This document shows, piece after piece, positions 20,294 to 28,863 of a stretch of 49,786 nt of DNA (its first letter is position 1; each line of letters opens with the position of its first letter). The notes below the pieces were generated by a model. That model saw nothing but the letters and a program-made list of their open reading frames with translations, was not told where the DNA came from and searched no databases. The stretch is from the NCBI GenBank assembly GCA_025964625.1, contig JAOPYL010000286.1, positions 1-49,786 of the forward strand, written 5' to 3'. The DNA is from Actinoallomurus sp. Lineage in GTDB: Bacteria > Actinomycetota > Actinomycetes > Streptosporangiales > Streptosporangiaceae. Position numbers and translations under genes: made by a program.

Positions 20294-20956
20294 TCACGCC
20301 CTGACGAGGTGGCTCTGCTCGAAGTGCCGGAGCAGTTCGGCCACGTCGTGATAGACGGCCACCGCCCCGGCCTCGCGTAGCGCCTCGGGGCAGATGCCCC
20401 CGGTCAGCACGGCGACGCACACCACGCCGGCCTGCCGGCAGGCGTGCACGTCCCAGACCGTGTCGCCGACGAAGACCGCCTGATCGGGGCGTACGCCCGC
20501 CCGGTCGAGCGCGTCCAGCACGAGGTCGGGCGCCGGCTTGCTCTGCCCGGCCTCGGTCGAGGAGGTGGCGGCCGTGATCGCGTCGTCGGCGTCCAGCGCG
20601 GCGCGCAGCGCGTCCAGCTCCTCCGCGGACGCGGAACTGGCCAGGACGACCTTCATGCCGCGCCCGGCGCAGGCGCGGAGCAGGTCCGCGGCGCCGTCGA
20701 ACGCGCGGAGCCGGGTCCAGAACACCCCGTACAGCGCCCGGTGGGCCGCCCGTATGTCGTCGTCGGCCCCGCGGTCGCGGTCGCCCGGCAGCAAGTGGTC
20801 GAGGAGCTTGTCGGAGCCCATCCCGATCGCCCGGTGCACGTCGGCCATGTCCACCGCGTGACCGTGCTGCCGGAACGCCTCCCACCACGTCACCGCGTGC
20901 AGGTAGTTGGTGTCGACCAGCGTGCCGTCCACGTCGAAGATCACTGCATCGGCCAT
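20294..20956 (-). CDS. HAD-superfamily phosphatase (beta-phosphoglucomutase-like)
   Basis: A 220-residue hydrolase of HAD subfamily I with a helical cap. Motif I is FDVDGTLVDT (nucleophile Asp8, acid Asp10), motif II VVLASSAS, motif III lysine in SKPAPD, and motif IV FVGDTVWDV. Without further context the substrate, probably a sugar phosphate or phosphoglycolate-like compound, cannot be assigned. The ATG at 20956 follows GCGCCTGAG, no strong ribosome-binding site. Convergent with the cholesterol oxidase gene and downstream of the baeRF-like gene, from which a hairpin separates it. Confidence 0.88.
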   Translation of the reverse strand: MADAVIFDVDGTLVDTNYLHAVTWWEAFRQHGHAVDMADVHRAIGMGSDKLLDHLLPGDRDRGADDDIRAAHRALYGVFWTRLRAFDGAADLLRACAGRGMKVVLASSASAEELDALRAALDADDAITAATSSTEAGQSKPAPDLVLDALDRAGVRPDQAVFVGDTVWDVHACRQAGVVCVAVLTGGICPEALREAGAVAVYHDVAELLRHFEQSHLVRA

Positions 20957-20978
20957 CTCAGGCGCCTACCCGGCCGGT

Positions 20979-20994
20979 GCCGGACTAATCCGGC
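20979..20994 (-). terminator. Hairpin after the baeRF-like gene
   Basis: On the minus strand GCCGGA and TCCGGC form a six-base stem around TTAG, ten bases past the stop at 21004 and 22 bases before the HAD start. No T tract follows. It may end transcription of the upstream gene. Confidence 0.4.
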
Positions 20995-21003
20995 CGCTCT
21001 CCG

Positions 21004-22125
21004 TCACGGCCGGGCGGCTTCGGATGCACCCGAGGCGTCCGCGTACCGCAGCAGCGCGCCAAGGCCGTGGTCGGCGCGCCAGCCGTCCGCTGATATCAGT
21101 ACGAGCTCCCCGTCGGTGCCGGCGAGTGCCCTGATCAGAGCGGCGTCCGCGCGGTCGGGGAGCGGCTCGGCGACGCCCAGTTCCCGCAGCTGGTCAGGGG
21201 AGGTCGCGAGGTCGGTGGGCTGCGGTCCGGTCCAGACCGGCGCGCGTGAGTCTGCGCGATCATCGATCAGCAGGCTCGCGACCTGCGCCTTCTGCAGCGC
21301 GCCGACGACGGCCTTCAGGCCGTCCACCGCGCGTCCCCGTTTGGTGAGCTGTTCGTTGAAGCGGTCGACCACGGCCATGATCCGTTCGGTCCGTTTCAGC
21401 TGGACGGCGCGCGCGACCTCAGCGTCCAGGGACGGCCCGCCGGCCCGCTCGGACTCGACGGTACGGGCAAGCACAGGGTCGGAGAGCTGCTCCAGCACGG
21501 CGCTGCGGGCCCGGACGTCGCCGGCGACCACGACGACCTGGGACCCGCAGTTCTCGGCGATCTGGTCGATGGTCTGCGCGACCCTCTTGGCGTTCGCCCG
21601 CCAGACGTCCTCGGCGGCCCGCTGGTAGTGGGGCTGGCTCAGCATGTCGCCGCTCTTCGGCTTGTGCACCGGGAAGCCTGCCTTGGGGGGGACCTCGACG
21701 CTCCAGCGGGTGCCGTCCTGCGCGACAGAGGTGATCCGACCACTCAGCCGGTTGACCACGGCGAGGAGATGGGAAACCGGTTCGCCGCGCTGCGCGAGCA
21801 GCGGTATGACGTGCGGAAGTGGCGCGAACCGGGCCAGCTCCGCTCTTGGCGGGCCGTCCAGCAGCTCGAAATAGCCGACCTCGTCTCCGGACGCGAACAC
21901 GACGAGGCAACCGGACTCCCGCTGTTCGTTCTCGTCCCGGACGACGCGCTCCACCGCCTCGATCGTCTCCGGCGGGGCCCCCTGGTCGGCCAGCTCCTTG
22001 TGCCGCACATGCCGCCGCACCTCGATCGCCCTCGGCGCCTCCTCCTCCGTGCGCCTCATGTCGAGGTACACCGAGGCGAACGGCCCCGGGCGGTCGTAGA
22101 GCGGCCTGAGGAACGAAAGGTCCAT
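21004..22125 (-). CDS. Rv2629/baeRF-type eRF1-like ribosome factor
   Basis: A 373-residue soluble protein. Its opening MDLSFLRPLYDRPGPFASVY, then LDMRRTEEEAPRAIEVR, and the later VVVVAGDVRARSAVLEQL and ASLLIDDRADSRAPVW fit the Vms1/baeRF family related to the eRF1 release factor. M. tuberculosis Rv2629 and M. smegmatis Msmeg1130 belong here, and relatives of the hibernation factor Balon bind the ribosomal A site; that link is from published knowledge, not from this sequence. A GGQ peptidyl-hydrolysis tripeptide is not present, consistent with a hibernation or rescue role rather than a classical release factor. The ATG at 22125 is preferred over the open frame to 22164 because it begins the conserved segment. 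Confidence 0.75.
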   Translation of the reverse strand: MDLSFLRPLYDRPGPFASVYLDMRRTEEEAPRAIEVRRHVRHKELADQGAPPETIEAVERVVRDENEQRESGCLVVFASGDEVGYFELLDGPPRAELARFAPLPHVIPLLAQRGEPVSHLLAVVNRLSGRITSVAQDGTRWSVEVPPKAGFPVHKPKSGDMLSQPHYQRAAEDVWRANAKRVAQTIDQIAENCGSQVVVVAGDVRARSAVLEQLSDPVLARTVESERAGGPSLDAEVARAVQLKRTERIMAVVDRFNEQLTKRGRAVDGLKAVVGALQKAQVASLLIDDRADSRAPVWTGPQPTDLATSPDQLRELGVAEPLPDRADAALIRALAGTDGELVLISADGWRADHGLGALLRYADASGASEAARP

Positions 22126-22176
22126 ATCGGCAGCGATACCCGCCGTGCCCGAACCTAACAGCACTGGTCAGCGCGG

Positions 22177-23523
22177 TCAGGCCAGAGTCTCGACGAACTC
22201 CGCGAGCTGGGTGAGGTTGCGGCACTCATGCATCGGGACGACCTCACCGTACGCGGAGGCCGCCGAGTCACCCGAGTCCCAGTCCCTCGCCGGCTCGGGG
22301 TTGAGCCAGTACGCGTGCCGTGCCCGCCCGGCGAGCCGCTTGACCGTCTCCAGGCTGAGGGCCTGGTAGTTGTTGCGGGCATCGCCGAGGATCAGCAGGG
22401 AGGTCTTGGGCGTGATGGCGTCGCGGTAGCGGTCCTCGAAGACCTGGAACGCGCGCCCGTAGTTGCTGTGCCCGCTCACCCAGACCAGGTCGGCCTCCGT
22501 GGTCATCCTGGTCATCGCCTCGACCACGTCGGCCCCGGGGGCGAAGAACCTGGTGATCTCGTCCAGGCCGTCGATGAACGCGAACGCCCGTACCTTCGTG
22601 AACTGCTCGCGCAGCGCGTACGTCAGCAGCAGCGTGAAGTGCGCGAACGACGAGACCGAGTCGCTGGCGTCGCAGAGCACGACCAACTCGGGCTTGTGCG
22701 GCCGGCGCGGGCGGTGATGTGTGGTCAGCGGGACGCCGCCGGTGGACAGCGAGGTCCGCACGGTACGGCGGAAGTCGAGCCGTCCCCGCCGCCCGCGCCG
22801 GTGGCGGACGGTGAGCCGGGCGGCCAGCCGCCGGGCGAGCGGATAGATCTCCCGTCGCAGCGCGGCCAGGTCGGCGCGCGTCGCCCGCAGGAAGTCGACC
22901 TGCTCGAGGGGCGGCCGTACGTTCGACCGGGCGACCCTCTCGACGCCGGTCTCCTCGGCGAGCCGGCGGCGTACGTCGTCGCCGACGAGCTCCTCGAAAC
23001 GCTCGATGCGCCGCGTGAACGTCTGCCTGGCGACCTTCTCGTCGATGCCGCCGCGTTCGGTGAGCACGGCGTTCAGCAGGCCGGCCATGAGCGTCTCAGC
23101 CGACAGTGTCCGGAGCACCTGGTAGGAGAACCACTGCCCGGCGCCGCCGTTGCCGCGGCCGTACGCGCCCACGGCGCCGCGCGCGAAGGTTCGCAGTGCC
23201 ATGTCGTCGCCGCTGAGCAGGATCCGGCTCAGCTCCTCGCGGAGCCGCCGCACCTCCGGGTCGTCGTACGCGGGTCTGTCCCGGGCCTCTTCCGGGCTCC
23301 CCATCGTCGGGGGGAACCACAGGTCGAAGAGCGTGTCGAAGGCGTCCCGGTGAGCCGGCCGCTTGACGAGCGTGGCCGCGTACGCGGCGCGCAGCGACTC
23401 GCGCTCGGTGAGGTCGATGGCCTCCAGGGCGTGCACGGCGTCGAGCCCCTCGGCGAGCGACACCGGCAGCCCCGCCTCCCGCAGGGCCGCGAGGAACCCG
23501 ATGTGCCTATCGAGAAGAGGCAT
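22177..23523 (-). CDS. VWA-domain protein, CoxE-like
   Basis: A 448-residue cytosolic protein. Residues 1-270 are the helical CoxE-type N-terminus, with an Arg-rich segment (HRRGRRGRLDFRRTVR, 241-256); residues 278-448 form a von Willebrand factor A domain with intact MIDAS motif DASDS (Asp285, Ser287, Ser289). MoxR ATPases and such VWA partners work as metal-insertion or assembly chaperones. The ATG at 23523 overlaps the MoxR gene by 17 bases; a start at 23553 is possible but adds non-conserved residues. No molybdenum CO-dehydrogenase or methanol dehydrogenase genes are adjacent, so the client is unknown. Confidence 0.88.
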   Translation of the reverse strand: MPLLDRHIGFLAALREAGLPVSLAEGLDAVHALEAIDLTERESLRAAYAATLVKRPAHRDAFDTLFDLWFPPTMGSPEEARDRPAYDDPEVRRLREELSRILLSGDDMALRTFARGAVGAYGRGNGGAGQWFSYQVLRTLSAETLMAGLLNAVLTERGGIDEKVARQTFTRRIERFEELVGDDVRRRLAEETGVERVARSNVRPPLEQVDFLRATRADLAALRREIYPLARRLAARLTVRHRRGRRGRLDFRRTVRTSLSTGGVPLTTHHRPRRPHKPELVVLCDASDSVSSFAHFTLLLTYALREQFTKVRAFAFIDGLDEITRFFAPGADVVEAMTRMTTEADLVWVSGHSNYGRAFQVFEDRYRDAITPKTSLLILGDARNNYQALSLETVKRLAGRARHAYWLNPEPARDWDSGDSAASAYGEVVPMHECRNLTQLAEFVETLA

Positions 23524-24373
23524 CGGGGATGAGTTCCCTGCGCGCGCGTTCATGGTCGGAGTTGTGCTTGAGGACGACCCCGAGGGTCGCGCCGATGACG
23601 TCCTCGTCGAGCCGGTCGAGCCCGAGCGCGAGGAGGGTGCGGGCCCAGTCGATGGTCTCCGCGACGGACGGCGCCTTCTTCAGCTCGAGTGTGCGCAGGG
23701 TCGCCACCGTCTGGGCGAGCCGCTCGGCCAGGGCGTCCTCGATGCCGGGAACCCGGGCCTTGACGATGTCGCGCTCGCGTCCGGGCGACGGATAGTCGAG
23801 GTGGAGGTAGAGACAGCGCCGCTTGAGCGCCTCCGACAGCTCCCGGGTGGCGTTGGAGGTGAGGACCACGAACGGCCGCCGCACGGCCGTGATCGTGCCC
23901 AGCTCGGGAATGGTCACCTGGAAGTCCGACAGGACCTCCAGGAGCAGGCCCTCGACCTCGACGTCCGCCTTGTCGGTCTCGTCGATGAGCAGCACCGTGG
24001 GGTCGCTGCGCCGGATGGCGGCCAGCAGCGGCCGTTCGAGCAGGAACTCCTCGGTGAAGATGTCGTCGTGGGTGTCGCTCCACGACTCGTCCCCGGCCGC
24101 CTGGATGCGCAGCAGCTGCTTCTTGTAGTTCCACTCGTAGAGGGCGCGCGGCTCGTCCAGGCCCTCGTAGCACTGGAGCCGTACGAGCCGCGCGTCAGTG
24201 ATCGAGGCGACCGCCTTGGCCAGCTCCGTCTTGCCCACTCCCGCGGGCCCCTCGACCAGGAGCGGCTTGCCCAGCGCCGCGGCGAGGTAGACCGTCGTCG
24301 CGATCGCGTCGTCGGGCAGGTAGCCCGCGGCCGCGAGACGTTCGCGAACATCGGCGGGCGAGGAGAAGGTCAT
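23507..24373 (-). CDS. MoxR-family AAA+ ATPase, CoxD-like
   Basis: A 288-residue AAA+ chaperone with Walker A GPAGVGKT (42-49), Walker B LLIDET (128-133), sensor 1 FVVLTSNATREL and arginine finger region LKRRCLYLHLDYP. It forms hexamers in the family and acts with the VWA protein encoded immediately downstream with a 17-base overlap, implying coupled synthesis. The ATG at 24373 is chosen for GGAG five bases ahead; a GTG at 24379 would sit too close to it. First gene of a two-gene operon, divergent from the metE-like gene. Confidence 0.92.
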   Translation of the reverse strand: MTFSSPADVRERLAAAGYLPDDAIATTVYLAAALGKPLLVEGPAGVGKTELAKAVASITDARLVRLQCYEGLDEPRALYEWNYKKQLLRIQAAGDESWSDTHDDIFTEEFLLERPLLAAIRRSDPTVLLIDETDKADVEVEGLLLEVLSDFQVTIPELGTITAVRRPFVVLTSNATRELSEALKRRCLYLHLDYPSPGRERDIVKARVPGIEDALAERLAQTVATLRTLELKKAPSVAETIDWARTLLALGLDRLDEDVIGATLGVVLKHNSDHERARRELIPDASSR

Positions 24374-24515
24374 CGGCACTCCAGTGGGCTGATCCGAACC
24401 GCGTTCGAAAACCTACCCCACGCCCTGTCGCGGGACGTCGTCCCAGTAGCCCCCCTCGACTGCGCGGTACGAGAGCGGCAAACTGGTTCATCCATCAACT
24501 ATCTGGAGGTACCGG
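24374..24515. promoter_or_regulatory. Divergent gap moxR / metE-like
   Basis: This 142-base region must contain both promoters. The only element I can support is the strong GGAGG ribosome-binding site at about 24504-24508 ahead of the metE-like ATG. No palindrome, riboswitch-like fold or T-box was recognised; the gap is short for a cobalamin or SAM riboswitch. Confidence 0.3.
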
Positions 24516-25634
24516 ATGCCCGCTCGTACGACGCCGCCCTTCCGCGCCGACCACGTCGGCAGCCTGCTGCGGCCGCCGGAGTTGTTGCGCGCCCGGGACG
24601 GCTTCGCCGCAGGGAGCGTCACCGCCGACGAGCTGCGAGCGGCCGAGGACGAAGCCATCCGGTCGGTGGTGAAGATGCAGGAGGACGTGGGCCTGCGGTC
24701 CGCCACGGACGGCGAGTTCCGCCGCACCTCGTGGCACATGGACTTCATCTACCGGCTCGGCGGCATCGACCCGGCCTCGGAGAAGCTGAAGGTCCACTTC
24801 CGCAACGAGGCGGGCGACCTCGACTTCATGTCCGCCGCGCTCAAGGTCCACGGCAAGGTGCGCCTCGACGAAACGATCTTCGCCGACGACTTCCGGGCGC
24901 TGCAGGGTTTCGTCACCAGGAACACCCCGAAGCTGACGATCCCCTCCCCCAACATGGTCCACTACCGGGGCGGGCCCGCGGCGATCGATCCCGCGGTCTA
25001 CCCGGACGTCGAGGAGTTCTGGTCCGACCTCGCCGCCGCCTACGCCGAGCAGGTACGCCGGATCGGCGAGCTGGGCTGCACGTACCTGCAGTTCGACGAC
25101 ACCAGCCTCGCGTACCTGAACGACCCGGCGCAGCGCGCCGAGATAGCCGCGCGCGGTGACGACGCCGAGCACATGCACCTGCGTTACATCAAGCAGATCA
25201 ACGCGGCCCTCGCCGGGCGTCCCGAGGGAATGACCGTCACCACCCACATGTGCCGCGGCAACTTCCGATCGTCGTGGGCGGCCGAGGGCGGGTATGACTT
25301 CGTCGCCGAGGCGCTCTTCGGAGAGCTCGGCGTCGACGGCTTCTTCCTGGAGTTCGACGACGCTAGGTCGGGCGGCTTCGAGCCGCTCCGGTTCGTGCCG
25401 AAGGACAAGATGGTCGTCCTGGGCCTGGTCACGACCAAGCACGGGGAGCTGGAGTCGAAGGACACGCTGAAGCGGCGCATCGAGGAGGCGTCGAAGTTCG
25501 TCGACGTCGACCAGCTCTGCCTGTCACCGCAGTGCGGCTTCTCCTCCACCGTCGAGGGCAACGCCCTTACCTACGACCAGGAGGTCGCCAAGCTCCGCCT
25601 CATCGTCGAGACCGCGAGCGAGGTCTGGGGCTGA
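24516..25634 (+). CDS. MetE-like cobalamin-independent methyltransferase (C-terminal-domain type)
   Basis: A 372-residue protein matching only the catalytic C-terminal barrel of methionine synthase MetE (full MetE is about 750 residues), the YxjG/YxjH group. Zinc ligands are present: His244 and Cys246 in TTHMCRGNF, and Cys340 in SPQCGF. The N-terminal FRADHVGSLLRPPELL is a family landmark. It probably moves a methyl group to a thiol (homocysteine or an analogue) from a donor that is unknown, since the folate-positioning N-terminal half is missing. The ATG at 24516 has TGGAGG eight bases ahead. It stands alone between oppositely oriented genes. Confidence 0.88.
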   Translation: MPARTTPPFRADHVGSLLRPPELLRARDGFAAGSVTADELRAAEDEAIRSVVKMQEDVGLRSATDGEFRRTSWHMDFIYRLGGIDPASEKLKVHFRNEAGDLDFMSAALKVHGKVRLDETIFADDFRALQGFVTRNTPKLTIPSPNMVHYRGGPAAIDPAVYPDVEEFWSDLAAAYAEQVRRIGELGCTYLQFDDTSLAYLNDPAQRAEIAARGDDAEHMHLRYIKQINAALAGRPEGMTVTTHMCRGNFRSSWAAEGGYDFVAEALFGELGVDGFFLEFDDARSGGFEPLRFVPKDKMVVLGLVTTKHGELESKDTLKRRIEEASKFVDVDQLCLSPQCGFSSTVEGNALTYDQEVAKLRLIVETASEVWG

Positions 25635-25658
25635 CGCCCACCGGCCGTCGCTCTCCGT

Positions 25659-25925
25659 TCACCCGCCGGGGATGAGACGGAGCTGCGGGCGGTCGTCCTG
25701 TACATGGCTGAGGAGCTCGCGGACCTCGCTCAGTGGCAGCCGTAGCCGGGCCGCGAGGGCCTGCTCTGTCAGGCCCCGGGGCTCGGCGAGCTTCACCGCC
25801 TCGGCGAGCAGGGCCGGCCATTCGGTGGGGTATTCGGCGGTGGGCTCGTCCCGGCGCCAGCCCAGACGGGTCAGCGTCGCCATCCCGTTGCGGTAGAGCG
25901 CTTCGCCGACCGCGTCCGCCGACAT
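25659..25925 (-). pseudogene. Orphan C-terminal piece of an XRE/ImmA-IrrE-type protein
   Basis: The frame from ATG 25925 reads MSADAVGEALYRNGMATLTR, then LGWRRDEPT and, near the end, LRLPLSEVRELLSHVQDDRP. This resembles the C-terminal tail of actinobacterial proteins that join an XRE helix-turn-helix to an ImmA/IrrE zinc peptidase, as I remember it. The peptidase motif HExxH and the N-terminal helix-turn-helix are both absent, and the gene upstream ends only 56 bases away, so it looks like a leftover fragment. A GTG at 25958 would extend it by 11 residues. It could alternatively be a small stand-alone helical protein; third-position bias is coding-like. Confidence 0.5.
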
Positions 25926-25980
25926 CGCCGGTGGAGATCGGGTGCGGACGACCTCCACCGGCGGTGCCGGAACACCGCGG

Positions 25981-28053
25981 TCACCGGGGCTTGGCGCGCC
26001 GGCCGGAGCGGTCGATGAAGGGGGTGCCGTCCTGCGCGTCGGCGGCGGGCACGTAGCCGGCTTGACGCAGCAGCCTCAGTGTCGCAGCCGGGTCCAGAGC
26101 ACTGACCAGCACACCCGGAGCGATCTCACGCAGCCGCAGTTTCGCCAGGCCACGGGCACGGATCAGTTCTGCCGCCAAGGACGGCTCGGGCACTCTCAGG
26201 CAGCACCCGGCGGCGACCACCCGGACTTCGCCGTGCCGCCGCGCGACGTCGTCGATGAGATAGGTCAGGACCTGCGGAAGCTCTCCCGTACGGGACAGGG
26301 CCGTGAGCCCACCGGTGAGGGCCTTGGCCTCCAGTCCCCGGTCGAAGGCCCGCCGGACGCTGTCCGGTGAGAAGCGCCAGATGGACGCGGCGCCGCGCAC
26401 CTCACGGTCGGCGGCGGCGTCGAGCAACTCACCCATGCCGAGTGACGGGAGCCCGGTGACCACCACGGTCAGGTCATTCTGGAACAGGGCCGTGGTCTCC
26501 TGATCGGTGAACAGCTCCCCCACCGCGCGCGCCACGCGGCCGTCCGCCAGTCCCCGGGCGAGAGGGCTCGGAGCGCCGTCGGCGATCACGCCGAGTGAGG
26601 AGGCCTCCTGCCAGATGGCGGCAACGTAGTGGGAGGCGTCCGCCGGGTCCTCGAACGTCATCGGCAAGTGCCACAGCGTGCCGTCGACCAGCGCGTCCGC
26701 GTCGACGACGGCGCGACCGGGCGGGACGGACGCGGCAGTCCGTACGACGGCGCCGCGCAGCGACGGTGCGTACGGCTCAGCCCGTTCCGGGTCGAGGCAG
26801 GGCTCGGAGCGGCTCTCCTCGGGCAGTTCGAAGAACGGGAGCCGCTCCAGCCGCCACCACGCGTCGAGCAGGCCGGCGAGCCGGTCGGTCGGCGAGCCGG
26901 CGAGCCAGGTGTCGAAGTTCTCCGTGGGGAGCGCCACGCGCCCCTCCCAGGCGATCAGGCCCGCTTCGCAGGCGACCTCGAGCAGCAACCGCAGCATGGC
27001 CACCGTGCAGTCGGTCGTCTTCGCCAGCCGGCGCAGCTCCCGCACTCCGACGCCCCCGGACTTGAGCGCGGTGAGCGGCGTGGCCGCACAGGCGTGCAGA
27101 ATCGCCTCGGTGCGTTCGACCGCCCGTATCGCGGCGTTCGCCGCCTCACCCGGCCGCGGGTCGGCCGCGGCGGTCACCGGGCGGGGCGGCGCCGGCTGGA
27201 AGGGCGCCCGATAGTCCGCTCCGCGCAGCGCCAGCCGTACCTCGCGCGGCATCGCCAGCCGGTAGCCGTCCATGATGACGAGCCCGCGCTCGGCCGCCCA
27301 CTCGAGCGGGCGCGGATCCACGGCTTCGAGCGCCGTGCCGTCATTACCGGGCGTGCCGAACGACGCCAGCCGGGTCAGGATCGCGCTGGTCCGGGCCGGC
27401 GCCTGTGCGGCGACGGAGCGGACGAACTCGCGATCGCCGAGGGTGCGCAGCAGCAGCCCGACGAGCTGATCGCGATGTCCGGCGCCACCGAGGTTCAGGC
27501 CGAGGTTGAGCGCGACTTCGCGCATCACCCCGTGGGGCACCTCTCCCAGCAGCTCTTCGAGTGGCAGCCCTGCGGCGAGCGGCCCGCCGACGCGGACGTC
27601 CAGCCGTGCCGCCTCCGCGCCGATCCGCAGCCGATCATCGTCCGGCCATACCAGAGCGACCGCCGCGAGCTCGTCGAGCACCTGGTCGAGCCGGCCGGCG
27701 GCGTCGGCGTCGGGTACGTCCAGCAGCGTCGCGAGTTCGCGAAGCCCGCACCGGTCGCCGAGCACCTGCACGGCCTCGAATACCTGCAGCTGGGGCGTTG
27801 ACAGCTTCTGGACGGCCTCGATGACCGAGGATCGCGCCAGCAGGTGCGGGGCGAGTTCGTGCGGCTCGGGCGTGACCCCATCGGGTGCCACGTCCGTCCG
27901 GATCGAGGAGAGGCTGACCATTCCCCGCTTGTAGCGTCTGAGTTGCGACCGCACGGACCATGCCCGTGCGGCGTCCGGGCGGGCGGCCAGCAGTGCGCGG
28001 TATTCGGCCGGGCCGAGCGACTTCAGCCATACGATCAAGGCATCGACGGACAT
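25981..28053 (-). CDS. Helicase-associated-domain protein (XPB-like regulatory part, no motor)
   Basis: A 690-residue soluble protein common in actinobacteria and usually annotated as helicase C-terminal or helicase-associated. The C-terminal third (LFQNDLTVVVTGLPSLGMGE, then IWRFSPDSVRRAFDRGLEAK) matches the Helicase_C_3/XPB damage-recognition-like module. I find no Walker A, DEAD/DEAH or motif VI, so it cannot act as a helicase alone. The N-terminal half has repeated winged-helix-like segments (STPQLQVFEAVQVLG, GVGVRELRRLAKTTDCTVAM). It is often encoded near an XPB helicase gene, but none lies here. The ATG at 28053 has GGAGGA seven bases ahead. Confidence 0.75.
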   Translation of the reverse strand: MSVDALIVWLKSLGPAEYRALLAARPDAARAWSVRSQLRRYKRGMVSLSSIRTDVAPDGVTPEPHELAPHLLARSSVIEAVQKLSTPQLQVFEAVQVLGDRCGLRELATLLDVPDADAAGRLDQVLDELAAVALVWPDDDRLRIGAEAARLDVRVGGPLAAGLPLEELLGEVPHGVMREVALNLGLNLGGAGHRDQLVGLLLRTLGDREFVRSVAAQAPARTSAILTRLASFGTPGNDGTALEAVDPRPLEWAAERGLVIMDGYRLAMPREVRLALRGADYRAPFQPAPPRPVTAAADPRPGEAANAAIRAVERTEAILHACAATPLTALKSGGVGVRELRRLAKTTDCTVAMLRLLLEVACEAGLIAWEGRVALPTENFDTWLAGSPTDRLAGLLDAWWRLERLPFFELPEESRSEPCLDPERAEPYAPSLRGAVVRTAASVPPGRAVVDADALVDGTLWHLPMTFEDPADASHYVAAIWQEASSLGVIADGAPSPLARGLADGRVARAVGELFTDQETTALFQNDLTVVVTGLPSLGMGELLDAAADREVRGAASIWRFSPDSVRRAFDRGLEAKALTGGLTALSRTGELPQVLTYLIDDVARRHGEVRVVAAGCCLRVPEPSLAAELIRARGLAKLRLREIAPGVLVSALDPAATLRLLRQAGYVPAADAQDGTPFIDRSGRRAKPR

Positions 28054-28219
28054 TGAGGAATCCTCCGGAGAGCCGCGGAGCTGCCATGGAAAGGCTATCG
28101 GGACCGCCGCGCTCCGCGTGCCGCCGATCGCCGCTTCAGCCACCCTGACCCGGGCTTACGGCGACGTCACCCCTCCCGATGGCGAATCGCTCCCTGGTGC
28201 ACGAAGAGACGATTTGCCA

Positions 28220-28248
28220 TTGTTGCCGCACGGCAAGGTGCCTAAGCT
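28220..28248 (+). promoter_or_regulatory. Promoter of the GNAT gene, leaderless
   Basis: TTGTTG (28220-28225) and TAAGCT (28243-28248) are 17 bases apart, and the ATG at 28257 begins eight bases after the -10 element with no ribosome-binding site. Transcription should start at the ATG. The same TAAGCT precedes the RNA methyltransferase gene at 11608. Confidence 0.6.
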
Positions 28249-28256
28249 CTCCGAGC

Positions 28257-28856
28257 ATGGACGATCAACTGCGGTTGGGGCCGGCGGGCCAGGAGGATCT
28301 CGCGGTGATCGAGCGGCTCACCGGGGATCCCGATGCCGCGGGCGAGCACGGCTGGCACGGGTGGCTGCCCCCGGGGCGGTTCCGGCGGGGCTGGGAGGAG
28401 AACGGGCTGCTGACCGACGACCATGGCACTCTGATGGTCCTGCGGGGCGGCGAGCGGCTCGGCTTCGTCTCATGGCGCAGGCAGCAGACGGCGCGGACCT
28501 CGTTCTGCTGGAACATCGGCGTCGCCATGCTGCCGGAGGTGCGGGGGCTCGGGTACGGCACCGAGGCGCAGCGGCTGCTCGTCGATTATCTGTTCGCGCA
28601 CACCCAGGTCAACCGCGTCGAGGCGATGACCGAGGTCACGAACACGGCCGAGCAGTGGGCGCTGGAGAAGGCCGGTTTCACCCGTGAGGGCGTCCTGCGC
28701 GGGTACGGCTTCCGCGACGGGCAGTGGCGGGACGCCGTCGTCTACAGCGTCCTGCGCGAGGAGGCCAGGGGCAGGTCGAAGGAGCCCGGCGGCGAGGCCG
28801 TCCCGAGGCATCATCCGTCGCGCCGGGCTCCCGTGGGTTCCCAGCGCGACGGATGA
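28257..28856 (+). CDS. GNAT-family N-acetyltransferase (RimJ/RimL-like)
   Basis: A 199-residue acetyl-CoA-dependent transferase. The acetyl-CoA loop is VRGLGYGTEAQRLLVDYLF, and the C-terminal NTAEQWALEKAGFTREGVLR is the usual GNAT motif B. Proteins of this subgroup acetylate N-termini, amino sugars or small amines; the target cannot be inferred. The last 30 or so residues (GRSKEPGGEAVPRHHPSRRA) are a basic tail of low complexity. It is convergent with the aldehyde dehydrogenase gene and read from its own promoter. Confidence 0.85.
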   Translation: MDDQLRLGPAGQEDLAVIERLTGDPDAAGEHGWHGWLPPGRFRRGWEENGLLTDDHGTLMVLRGGERLGFVSWRRQQTARTSFCWNIGVAMLPEVRGLGYGTEAQRLLVDYLFAHTQVNRVEAMTEVTNTAEQWALEKAGFTREGVLRGYGFRDGQWRDAVVYSVLREEARGRSKEPGGEAVPRHHPSRRAPVGSQRDG

Positions 28857-28863
28857 CTGGGTT

